Source: an uncultured Dorea sp. (GTDB lineage Bacteria > Bacillota > Clostridia > Lachnospirales > Lachnospiraceae). From it: DNA of 64,000 nucleotides. The first letter of the stretch is position 1, and each line of letters starts with the position of its first letter. Under the pieces are notes generated by a model. It did not search any database. It was not told where the DNA came from and worked only from the letters and a program-made list of their open reading frames with translations. This document shows positions 1 through 6,541 of the stretch, piece by piece. Location of the stretch: NCBI GenBank assembly GCA_910580235.1, contig CAJTVU010000002.1:1-64000 (forward strand). The letters run 5' to 3'. The position numbers and the translations under genes were made by a program.

Positions 1-3
1 ACT

Positions 4-118
4 CTCAAACGGACGAAGTAAAGCGCAGCGGTCTTGCTTATGCAGCTATATATGCACGGGGCGCTATTTCCATACAAACTCAAACGGACGAAGTAGAGCG
101 CATTTTACACCACTTTGC
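4..118 (+). repeat. R1 repeat, two tandem units at the window edge
   Basis: Two units begin with CTCAAACGGACGAAGTA at 4 and 80, a period of 76. The first unit carries the core TCTTGCTTATGCAGCTATAT followed by a GC-rich CGGGGCGC. The same units recur at 4723, 4797, 4873, 5781, 6442 and 6516, always in this orientation. No open frame is conserved. Function unknown; the array probably continues to the left of the window. Confidence 0.8.
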
Positions 119-124
119 TCGTAG

Positions 125-158
125 GCGGCAGGGAGAAATCTCTGCCGCAAATTTTTTG
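125..158 (+). terminator. Rho-independent terminator upstream of the merR operon
   Basis: GCGGCAG and CTGCCGC pair around an inner GAGA/TCTC stem (125-148), followed by a run of six T. It would stop transcription entering from the left, just before the merR promoter. Confidence 0.7.
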
Positions 159-167
159 AAAAAGGTC

Positions 168-198
168 TTGTTTGTGACGTAACGTAACGATGTATAAT
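168..198 (+). promoter_or_regulatory. MerR-type promoter with 19-bp spacer
   Basis: A -35 TTGTTT (168-173) and a -10 TATAAT (193-198) are separated by 19 bp instead of 17. The spacer carries GACGTAACGTAAC. An overlong spacer with an operator inside it is the hallmark of promoters that MerR proteins untwist, so the next gene is probably autoregulated and effector-activated. Confidence 0.7.
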
Positions 199-220
199 AT
201 ATCATAGGAGGTGGGCAATT

Positions 221-1018
221 ATGGCAAAACACAGAGCAATACCGCTTGGGTTTATGACGGTTGGAGAGGTTGCAAAGAAAATAGGAGTTACTGTCCGTAC
301 ATTGCAATACTATGACAAGGAAGGTTTGTTGTCCCCTTCGGCAGAAAGTGAAGGTGGGCGAAGACTTTATACAGATAAAGATTTAGTTATACTTCATCAA
401 ATTATATCTTTGAAATCATTGGGTTTTTCTTTGGATGATATAAAGCGTCACTTAATTTCTTTAGAAACACCGGCTGATGTGGCAACCGCCCTTACCGAAC
501 AGGCAGATAGCATACGAGAGAAAATAGGACAGCTAACCGCCTCTTTGACAGCAATCGAACAGTTAAAGGAAGAAGTGTTACAAATGCAGACAGTCAATTT
601 TAAGAAGTATGCAGATATTATTGTCAATCTGCAAATGAAAAACGACTCTTACTATCTCATTAAGCGGTTTGATGACGATATGCTCGATCATATCCGTAAT
701 CGGTTTGATAAGGAAAGCGGTTTGGATTTTATGGATAGATTTAATCGTTTGAGTGATGAAATTATAGAACTTCAAAAGGCGAATGTGTCCCCTGAAAGTG
801 AGAAATGCCAACGAATTGTAAAAGAGTATTGGGGATTGGTTACAGAATTTACGAACGGTGATATGAGCATGCTTCCAAAATTGATGGAGATCGGCAATAT
901 TGATACCGCTACAAATGCTTGGGAAGAAAGACAAAAAATTGTAAACGCTTATTTAGAGCCGGCTTTGCAAGCCTACTTTTCAAGACTTGGAGAAAATCCG
1001 TTTGAGGAGGTGGAATGA
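221..1018 (+). CDS. MerR family regulator with TipAS-like effector domain
   Basis: A 265-residue transcription regulator. Residues about 12-80 form the MerR winged helix (VGEVAKKIGVTVRTLQYYDK, then GRRLYTDKDL), residues about 80-120 the dimerisation coiled coil, and the last 130 residues resemble the TipAS drug-binding domain. AGGAGG lies 9 bases before the ATG. Its stop overlaps the start of the ABC ATPase gene by 4 bases, so it heads a three-gene operon. Together with the 19-bp-spacer promoter this suggests a sensor that turns on the adjacent exporter when it binds a drug-like ligand. The ligand is not deducible. Confidence 0.85.
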   Translation: MAKHRAIPLGFMTVGEVAKKIGVTVRTLQYYDKEGLLSPSAESEGGRRLYTDKDLVILHQIISLKSLGFSLDDIKRHLISLETPADVATALTEQADSIREKIGQLTASLTAIEQLKEEVLQMQTVNFKKYADIIVNLQMKNDSYYLIKRFDDDMLDHIRNRFDKESGLDFMDRFNRLSDEIIELQKANVSPESEKCQRIVKEYWGLVTEFTNGDMSMLPKLMEIGNIDTATNAWEERQKIVNAYLEPALQAYFSRLGENPFEEVE

Positions 1019-1833
1019 TGAATCATGCAATACAAGTTCGTGGATTAAAGAAAAGCTATGGCGGAAACATTGTTCTAGGCGGACTTGATTTTGAAATTGA
1101 AAAGGGAGAAACTTTCGCTCTGCTCGGTGTAAATGGTGCAGGAAAAACGACATCCCTTGAATGTATTGAGGGTTTGAGAAAATACGATAGCGGTACAATT
1201 ACGGTAAACGGGAAAATGGGTATTCAGCTGCAATCATCATCTTTACCTGCCCATATCAAACCGATGGAGGCTGTAAGATTATTTTCAAAATGGAACAAGG
1301 CAAAGATCGATTTCACTATGCTTAACGCTCTTGGCATTAAAGAAGCCACGAAGAAACAGTACATCCAACTATCCACAGGGCAAAAAAGGCGATTACACCT
1401 TGCCCTTGCACTTATTGGTAATCCAGATATTATTTTTCTCGATGAGCCGACTGCTGGGCTTGATGCCCTGGGCAGGGTTTCACTTCACGAGCAGATTCGC
1501 AAGCTCAAGTCACAAGGGAAAACGATCGTTTTGGCAAGTCACGATATGGCAGAAGTGGAAAGCTTATGTGACCGCATTGCAATTTTGAATAATGGGAGTA
1601 TTGCCTTTTGTGGCACAGCGGCAGAACTGACAGATAAGATTGGGGAAAAGTATTTTATCCATATCAAAACGAGGCAGGGGGACAGCGCTTTTGAAACGGA
1701 TAATATTGAAGATACTTTGATTGCCCTGATTGGTGATTTGAAGCAAAAAGAAATTCGTATATTGGATATTAAAGTTGACCGTGGCACACTGGAACGACAT
1801 TTTATCGAAATGGCAAGGAGGGAAACAGAATGA
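1015..1833 (+). CDS. ABC transporter ATP-binding protein (drug-export type)
   Basis: A 272-residue ABC ATPase. Visible motifs are Walker A GVNGAGKTT near residue 39, a signature-like LSTGQKRR, and Walker B IIFLDEPTAGLD followed by the switch histidine region VLASHDMAEVESL. The organisation is that of the CcmA/DrrA class, one ATPase acting with one ABC-2 permease. It overlaps the regulator upstream and the permease downstream by 4 bases each, so translation is coupled. The likely role is powering export of a hydrophobic compound or antibiotic. The substrate is unknown. Confidence 0.85.
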   Translation: MMNHAIQVRGLKKSYGGNIVLGGLDFEIEKGETFALLGVNGAGKTTSLECIEGLRKYDSGTITVNGKMGIQLQSSSLPAHIKPMEAVRLFSKWNKAKIDFTMLNALGIKEATKKQYIQLSTGQKRRLHLALALIGNPDIIFLDEPTAGLDALGRVSLHEQIRKLKSQGKTIVLASHDMAEVESLCDRIAILNNGSIAFCGTAAELTDKIGEKYFIHIKTRQGDSAFETDNIEDTLIALIGDLKQKEIRILDIKVDRGTLERHFIEMARRETE

Positions 1834-2546
1834 ACGGTTTTTTATATGGTGTAGCGTTACAGTGGAAATTGGATATACGAAGTAAATCCCTCTTAGTTAC
1901 CTGCTATATCGTTCCGCTTATTTTCTTTCTCCTTATGGGCGGTATTTTTACTTCCGTTATGCCCGAAATGGGAAGTACGATAATACAATCTATGATTGTA
2001 ATGAGTGTTTCAATGGGAGCATTTATCGGATTACCGCCGTCGTTGATCGAGACTTACGGAAGTGACATAAAAAAAGCTTATAAAGCAAACGGAGTACCTA
2101 TCTGTTTAGGACTTATTACAATGTTCCTTTCAGCATTTGTCCATTTGATGATTACCTGTGTTGTGATAGTGCTACTTGCCCCTATTCTATTTGAAGCAAC
2201 TTTGCCGATACAGCTTCCGTTTTTCTTTCTTGCGCTTGCTATATACATTACCTCGTCGTTAAGTATTGGAAGCGTTTTAGGATTGACGGTAAAAAATCAA
2301 GCGAAGCTGACGATGATAGCACAATTAGTGTTTTTGCCTTCAATTATGCTTTCGGGGATTATGTTTCCTATTGAGTTTCTACCCGATTTTTTGGAAACGA
2401 TAGGACTAATTTTCCCAGCCTCTTGGGGATACCGATTGATGTTGGATAATGGGTTTTGCTTTGAAAATCTATGGTATCTAACCTTTATCTTTTTTGCAGC
2501 GGTAATTGTATGTGGGATAGTTTTGAAAAAACAAAAAGTAAAATAA
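1830..2546 (+). CDS. ABC-2 type transporter permease
   Basis: A 238-residue integral membrane protein with about six hydrophobic segments, including LLVTCYIVPLIFFLLMGGIF near the N-terminus and a final segment before a short KKQKVK tail. It has the ABC-2 export fold pattern and partners the ATPase gene that it overlaps by 4 bases. The last two segments flank the conserved loop GIMFPIEFLPDF typical of the family. No good terminator follows; the gene runs straight into a decayed gene fragment. Confidence 0.8.
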   Translation: MNGFLYGVALQWKLDIRSKSLLVTCYIVPLIFFLLMGGIFTSVMPEMGSTIIQSMIVMSVSMGAFIGLPPSLIETYGSDIKKAYKANGVPICLGLITMFLSAFVHLMITCVVIVLLAPILFEATLPIQLPFFFLALAIYITSSLSIGSVLGLTVKNQAKLTMIAQLVFLPSIMLSGIMFPIEFLPDFLETIGLIFPASWGYRLMLDNGFCFENLWYLTFIFFAAVIVCGIVLKKQKVK

Positions 2547-2548
2547 TA

Positions 2549-2655
2549 TCCCAAGCCTGCACGGGATCCATTCAACTGGCTCCCCCCTTTGCTCCATCCG
2601 CCCATAAAGCATTCCCATTTAGGATGCTGCTCCCCTATGCAACCGCTAACGGACT
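2549..2655 (-). pseudogene. Deletion remnant of the 214-residue gene at 4921-5565
   Basis: Bases 2549-2585 match the 3' end of the gene at 4921-5565 and bases 2586-2655 match its 5' third (about 5410-5477). Roughly 440 bp between them are missing. Read on the minus strand, the fragment gives GEQHPKWECFMGGWSKG joined to SQLNGSRAGLGYY, against WSKGERQEYQ and PVEWFPCRLGIYE in the full copy. The joint lies in a CTCC-rich stretch present at both ends, so a short-homology deletion is plausible. Confidence 0.75.
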
Positions 2656-2663
2656 TGTAAGCA

Positions 2664-2785
2664 GCGTGGGGATTGTAGTTAGGAACCCTCGCTTATCCTA
2701 TCTACAATCCCCACGCTAATCTACATACTTACAGCCTCCATATCATTGTCAAAAAGGAAGTTCTTCATTATGTAATCTGGAACGG
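2664..2785 (-). repeat. R2 repeat, short hairpin form with flank
   Basis: Bases 2664-2716 form a hairpin with 21-bp arms (GCGTGGGGATTGTAG and its complement, one mismatch) and an 11-base loop. The longer R2 copies at 4289 and 5929 have the same arms but about 130 bp more between them, so this is a form with the interior lost. The flank to about 2785 is also shared; on the minus strand it reads FLFDNDMEAVSM then stop, with FLFGKNVEAVSM at the 4289 copy. This could be the 3' tail of a lost gene. Confidence 0.7.
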
Positions 2786-2818
2786 CGGACTACAGGCCTG
2801 TTTGATTATACTAAAAAA

Positions 2819-2851
2819 CAGGAACATCATGACTTTAGCTATATGTTCCTG
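2819..2851 (-). terminator. Terminator of the XRE gene
   Basis: On the minus strand CAGGAACAT pairs with ATGTTCCTG and is followed by six T. It lies just past the stop of the small XRE regulator. Confidence 0.75.
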
Positions 2852-2892
2852 AGTGTTCGGAGTATCTTTAATATATTTCATGACGTATAAAA

Positions 2893-3126
2893 TTATTTAA
2901 GCAATTTGTCGTAGGTAGTTTCTAAACAGTCACGGATGCCTTGAAGCTGTGAAACGGAAATGTGCTGAACACCTCTCTCAATTTTCACAAGCGCCTCTCT
3001 TGTAATATCTATATCTTGTAATTGGAGCATGCGGACAAGCGTCATTTGTTTTATTCCCTTTTCAAGCCGGATCCTACGAATATTGTTTCCGATATTTCCA
3101 TTTGCCTGCTTGATTTTTTGTTCCAT
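2893..3126 (-). CDS. Small XRE-family DNA-binding protein
   Basis: A 77-residue protein that is almost entirely one helix-turn-helix domain: NIGNNIRRIRLEKGIKQMTL, then ITREALVKIERGVQHISVSQ. No effector domain is present, as in phage and plasmid-type repressors. Its start lies 18 bases from a palindrome GAACTTA-AAA-TAAGTTC that is a good candidate for its own operator. It is followed by a terminator, so it is probably transcribed alone. Likely a repressor of itself and of the neighbouring small gene. Confidence 0.8.
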   Translation of the reverse strand: MEQKIKQANGNIGNNIRRIRLEKGIKQMTLVRMLQLQDIDITREALVKIERGVQHISVSQLQGIRDCLETTYDKLLK

Positions 3127-3143
3127 ATCGCCCCCTTTTAAAA

Positions 3144-3160
3144 GAACTTAAAATAAGTTC
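3144..3160. promoter_or_regulatory. Palindromic operator candidate GAACTTA-AAA-TAAGTTC
   Basis: A perfect 7-bp inverted repeat with a 3-base centre, directly upstream of the XRE gene. The half site TAAGTTC recurs twice at 3429-3447 upstream of the ribbon-helix-helix gene. Confidence 0.6.
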
Positions 3161-3240
3161 ATTTAGAAGTTTATTTTAATTAGAAAAAATGATAAAATGG
3201 GACTAGAACTAGTCCACTTTGTGTGTATCCAGCATGAAAA

Positions 3241-3402
3241 TTATTTTAAAGCGCCATGTTCTTTCTCATGCTGTAAAATTGCCTGACGAATAAGATATAA
3301 TACTTCACCATTTATGGAACGACCTTCAAATTCAGACAAACTTTTTAATTTCTTATGTGTTTCTGAGTCGATTCGAAGTCCTAAGTGTTTATCTTTTTCC
3401 AT
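3241..3402 (-). CDS. Small ribbon-helix-helix (Arc/MetJ-like) protein
   Basis: A 53-residue protein. The start MEKDKHLGLRIDSETHKKLK, followed by LSEFEGRSINGEVLYLIRQA, is the usual beta strand, helix, turn, helix of Arc-type proteins, with GRSINGEVLYLIR as the second helix. Such proteins serve as antitoxins, plasmid copy regulators or phage repressors. No toxin gene is next to it. Two direct TAAGTTCA repeats lie just upstream and may be its control site or that of the XRE protein. Confidence 0.75.
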   Translation of the reverse strand: MEKDKHLGLRIDSETHKKLKSLSEFEGRSINGEVLYLIRQAILQHEKEHGALK

Positions 3403-3428
3403 ATGAATTCTCCATTTTATTCAAATAA

Positions 3429-3447
3429 TAAGTTCAAAATAAGTTCA
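3429..3447. promoter_or_regulatory. Direct repeat TAAGTTCA x2 (operator candidate)
   Basis: Two copies of TAAGTTCA with an 11-bp period in the divergent region between the ribbon-helix-helix gene and the 245-residue gene. The half site equals that of the palindrome at 3144-3160, so one regulator may control all three transcripts. Confidence 0.5.
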
Positions 3448-3540
3448 ACTATTATATTTATTTTATGGAATGTGAGAATTGTTATGCCTAATATGGACTC
3501 GTTTTAAGTACACTTTATTTTGAAAAAGGGGAGGATAAAT

Positions 3541-4278
3541 ATGTTTATTGAAAAAGAATTAAGTTTGTTGACACAAAAGATAGGAACGGACGAATTGTTA
3601 GATAAGATTTTTAGAACGTATTTTAAAGAAATGCGAGAGGAGTATTTTTATGACGTTGAAAAGGAATATCAAAACAGTAGGCAAGTCCTAGAACAAATCC
3701 TTGAGGAAGAGCAGGAAAAGAGCCTGAAAATGATAGAAGAATTGTTTAAGGAGAATATGAAATATTGCGTAGGCTTTGGATTTAAAAAAGGATTATATTT
3801 TGGATTTGAACAATATTTTAAAGAAGAAAGCACAAAAGATCCTTTTGATGAATATGTACATGATGACCTCTTGACAATGCCTAATATGGAAAAACATAGA
3901 GAATATTATGAACGTAGAAGGAAAATAAAAGGGCTGGTTGAAAAAATAAAAGAAAATTTGAGCGAGGACGATTCAGAACAAATGATAATATTTTTTTGCA
4001 CTTTTGGAGAAAGGGAATTAGGGGTTTTAAGACATTCATTCTATATAGGGTATCGCTATGCGTTAGATATTGTGGAAGAAATAGATTTGTTAGGAACAGC
4101 AAAAATTGCAGATAAGATATTATACACAGAATATAAGCTGGGTTTTACAATGACGGGAAAAGAAAGAGAACAGCTAGCAAAACAGCATACGAAAGAAGTC
4201 AAAAATGAAACGCCCGAGGCACCTTTTTTCATACACTCTCAAACTCATAGAACTCATGGTGGAGAATGTAGTAATTGA
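3541..4278 (+). CDS. Hypothetical protein, 245 residues
   Basis: I do not recognise this protein. The ATG at 3541 is preceded by GGGGAGG at 7 bases; a TTG at 3520 lies before that site and is not the start. It is rich in Glu and Lys and largely helical, with no membrane segment or signal peptide. Stretches such as KYCVGFGFKKGLYFGFEQYF and LRHSFYIGYRYALDI suggest two related helical segments, each holding a glycine/aromatic-rich motif. It is divergent from the two small regulators and lies next to the repeat field, which fits accessory DNA. Confidence 0.6.
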   Translation: MFIEKELSLLTQKIGTDELLDKIFRTYFKEMREEYFYDVEKEYQNSRQVLEQILEEEQEKSLKMIEELFKENMKYCVGFGFKKGLYFGFEQYFKEESTKDPFDEYVHDDLLTMPNMEKHREYYERRRKIKGLVEKIKENLSEDDSEQMIIFFCTFGERELGVLRHSFYIGYRYALDIVEEIDLLGTAKIADKILYTEYKLGFTMTGKEREQLAKQHTKEVKNETPEAPFFIHSQTHRTHGGECSN

Positions 4279-4288
4279 TCTAAAGCAA

Positions 4289-4464
4289 GGGATTGTAGAC
4301 AGGAATGCTCGGACGCTTTCTGCCCACAAGCTCCATCTGCAAAATCTAAGCCCAGGCAGAACGGTCGGCGAGAACGCCTCCCATCTGCCGGGCTAACATT
4401 TTCCAGGACCGGTCTTTCGGGCCTCCCGCTTAACCCTCGCTTATCCTATCTACAATCCCCACGC
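4289..4464 (-). repeat. R2 repeat, long structured form
   Basis: The ends are the inverted repeat GGGATTGTAG / CTACAATCCC. Inside, on the minus strand, lies a strong hairpin CCCGGCAGATGGGAGGCG-TTCT-CGCC... closing on CTGCCTGGGC. The whole closely matches the copy at 5929-6110. The 3' flank (4465-4560) is shared with the short copy at 2664. This could be a small structured RNA or a non-autonomous mobile element; no frame is conserved. Confidence 0.7.
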
Positions 4465-4587
4465 TAATCTACATACTTACAGCCTCCACATTTTTGCCAA
4501 AGAGGAAGTCATGCGCTCTGAGACATGATATATAAGCGATCCTCTATGTAATCTGGAACGGAGGATTACAGGCCTGTCTTGGCATGT

Positions 4588-4915
4588 ACTGTAAAAACGC
4601 CCCGCGCACATATAGCTCCATAAACAAGACTTCAAGTGAAGCGTTCTGAGTACAGTTTGTTTTGATTGTTATTTTCTATATGCGAGTCCCTCTGGACAAG
4701 CATATAAGAAAATCTACAATCACTCAAACGGACGAAGTAGAGCGTAACGGTCTTGCGGTGTAGCTATATGTGCGCGGAGCGTTATTTCCATACAGACTCA
4801 AACGGACGAAGTAAAGCGCAACGATCCTTGCGGGGCCGCTATATGTGCCCGGGGCGCCTTTTTCCATACAGACTCAAACGGACGAAGTAGAGCGTAACGG
4901 TCTTGCGTTATAGCT
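4588..4915. repeat. R1 composite unit A with tandem copies
   Basis: The core GCCCCGCGCACATATAGCT stands in reverse orientation at 4599. It is followed by a spacer with a long imperfect hairpin (TGATTGT, TTTTCT and ATGCGAGTCC arms, about 4655-4722), then three forward R1 units at 4723, 4797 and 4873 (periods 74 and 76). The outer cores form an inverted repeat, giving a palindromic layout. The array ends just before the stop codon of the gene at 4921. Confidence 0.75.
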
Positions 4916-4920
4916 ACCTT

Positions 4921-5565
4921 TTACTCATATATCCCAAGCCTGCACGGAAACCATTCAACTGGCTCCCCTAAGCCTTTAATCTGTTCAGCATAGCTAATTA
5001 CATCGTGGAAGTCATTTGCCAACAGCCCTATATCATTGAACTTCACCCCGGGCAAACCAACCTGCAAGGAATTACAGAGAAAAGAGTGGAATCCGGCAAT
5101 GTCCCAGCCAAGAATATCGTTCCCAATCCACAAACTGTTATCTATACTGCCGTTCATCACTCCATGGCTATTGCTGCCCTTCAATTCTTTTGCCAATATT
5201 TTAAAATACTTTTTCGTTGTTGAAATGCTCACAATACGGCAGGCAATTCCTGTACAAAACCTTTTATAGAAATCCTGTGCATCAGATGCTCGAAAAAATC
5301 TGCAATCTACATCAATTCGTCTAAGTTCAAACAGACGATTGGCGGCATCTGAAAACTCTTTGTATTGCTCGTCGTCCATCCTTAAAAAATTTTGATATTC
5401 CTGTCTTTCTCCTTTGCTCCATCCGCCCATAAAGCATTCCCATTTAGGATGCTGCTCCCCTATACAACTGCTAACGGACAGGATTTGTTTTCCAATCCCC
5501 TGTAGATGTTCTGATGCATTTATTATTCCACATATATAATATCCAATAACTTTGAACTGTTCCAT
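4921..5565 (-). CDS. Hypothetical protein, 214 residues (orphan immunity-like?)
   Basis: I do not recognise a named family. The protein is soluble, with no signal peptide or membrane segment, and has an N-terminal KVIGYYICGIINASEHLQGI strand-rich part, a CFMGGWSKGERQEY motif and a C-terminal GWDIAGFHSFLCNSL part. It is flanked by R1 repeats on both sides, and a deleted copy lies at 2549-2655. Repeat-bounded, duplicated single genes of this size are common in immunity-gene clusters of polymorphic toxin systems, but no toxin is visible here, so that role is only a guess. Confidence 0.55.
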   Translation of the reverse strand: MEQFKVIGYYICGIINASEHLQGIGKQILSVSSCIGEQHPKWECFMGGWSKGERQEYQNFLRMDDEQYKEFSDAANRLFELRRIDVDCRFFRASDAQDFYKRFCTGIACRIVSISTTKKYFKILAKELKGSNSHGVMNGSIDNSLWIGNDILGWDIAGFHSFLCNSLQVGLPGVKFNDIGLLANDFHDVISYAEQIKGLGEPVEWFPCRLGIYE

Positions 5566-5635
5566 ATCTTATACCCTTTCCTGTACTGATTGTGTAGGAT
5601 ATGCTACATAAAGACAGAGGATTATTTTCTACTGT

Positions 5636-5843
5636 TTCAGCGTGTACTGAAAAAATGCCCCGCGCACATATAGCTGCATAAGCAAGACTTCAAGTGAAGC
5701 GTTCTGAGTACAGTTTGTTTTGATTGTTATTTTCTTTATGCGAGTCCCTTTGGACGAGCATATAAGAAAATCTACAATCACTCAAACGGACGAAATAAAG
5801 CGCAGCGGTCTTGCGGTGTAGCTATATGTGCCCGGGGCGCTAT
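5636..5843. repeat. R1 composite unit B
   Basis: Starts with GTTTCAGCGTGTACTG. The reverse core stands at 5657, then a CTTCA/TGAAG mini-hairpin, the long imperfect hairpin (about 5720-5780) and one forward R1 unit at 5781. The tip of the hairpin is ATGC-GA-GTCC-CTTT-GGAC-GA-GCAT, so GA faces GA in the stem. It is nearly identical to unit C at 6295. Confidence 0.75.
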
Positions 5844-5847
5844 TAGT

Positions 5848-5930
5848 TCAGAACTCTCGGACGCTCACTACTCGTAAGCTCTTTCTGCAAAATCTAAGTT
5901 TGGACAGATCGTGTAGTAATTGGCAGACCG
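5848..5930. repeat. R2 repeat, partial copy
   Basis: Matches only the GAACTCTCGGAC...CAAAATCTAAG part of the long R2 copies, then diverges and joins directly to the complete copy at 5929. It looks like a truncated tandem copy. Confidence 0.55.
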
Positions 5931-6110
5931 CGAGGGGATTGTAGTTAGGAACTCTCGGACACTCACTGACCGTAAGCTCTTTCTGGAAAATTTAAGCCTG
6001 GGCAAAATGGTCGGCGAGAACGCCTCCCATCTGCCAGGCCAACATTTTCCAAGATAGATCTTCCGGGCTTCCCGCTTAACCCTCGCTTATCCTAACTACA
6101 ATCCCCCGCG
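5929..6110 (-). repeat. R2 repeat, long structured form (best preserved)
   Basis: The ends form an almost perfect inverted repeat CGCG(A)GGGGATTGTAGTTAGGA and its complement. On the minus strand the interior has a GGGAAGCCCGG segment and the hairpin CCTGGCAGATGGGAGGCG with its partner CGCCGACCATTTTGCCCAGG. Shared interior and shared ends over three copies suggest a defined element, not chance decay. The flank after 6110 (TCTACATACTTAACAGCCTCC) is also conserved. Confidence 0.7.
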
Positions 6111-6294
6111 AATCTACATACTTAACAGCCTCCAGGTTCTTGTCCAAAAGGAAATTCCCATTTATGTCTACAGGTAGTAAATGCACTTCTACTGTCCTTA
6201 TGCGACATATCCTAATTGACAAACACGCTCATAGTACAAAAAATGCGTAGCTCCTAACCATGATGTCGAACGATCTTACATGTAATTTGCTACT

Positions 6295-6540
6295 GTTTCA
6301 GCGTGTACTGTAAAAACGCCCCGCGCACATATAGCTGCATAAGCAAGACTTCAAGTGAAGCGTTCTGAGTACAGTTTGTTTTGATTGTTATTTTCTTTAT
6401 GCGAGTCCCTTTGGACGAGCATATAAGAAAATCTACAATCACTCAAACGGACGAAATAAAGCGTAACGGTCTTGCGGTGTAGCTATATGTGCGCGGGGCG
6501 CTATTTCCATACAGACTCAAACGAACGAAGTAGAGCGATA
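6295..6540. repeat. R1 composite unit C with second forward unit
   Basis: Same order as unit B: reverse core at 6318, mini-hairpin, long hairpin, forward units at 6442 and 6516. The last unit (CTCAAACGAACGAAG) runs to the stop codon of the carboxyltransferase gene at 6542, so the repeats abut coding DNA. Any terminator of the decarboxylase operon must lie within this repeat. Confidence 0.75.
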
Positions 6541-6541
6541 T

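Noticed and set aside
1331..1588. 85-codon plus-strand frame within the ABC ATPase gene
   Set aside because: Out-of-frame overlap; the ATPase frame carries all motifs.
2721..2768. 15-residue minus-strand mini-gene MKNFLFDNDMEAVSM
   Set aside because: The tail is shared by R2 flanks but the start codon and a ribosome site are not, so it is more likely the end of a lost gene than a real peptide.
4205..4396. Plus-strand frame of 63 codons
   Set aside because: It runs from the end of the 245-residue gene into R2 repeat DNA, has no ribosome site and is not kept in other R2 copies.
4723..4915. CRISPR-like array of regular 74-76 bp units
   Set aside because: The whole unit is repeated with no unique spacers, and no cas genes are present.
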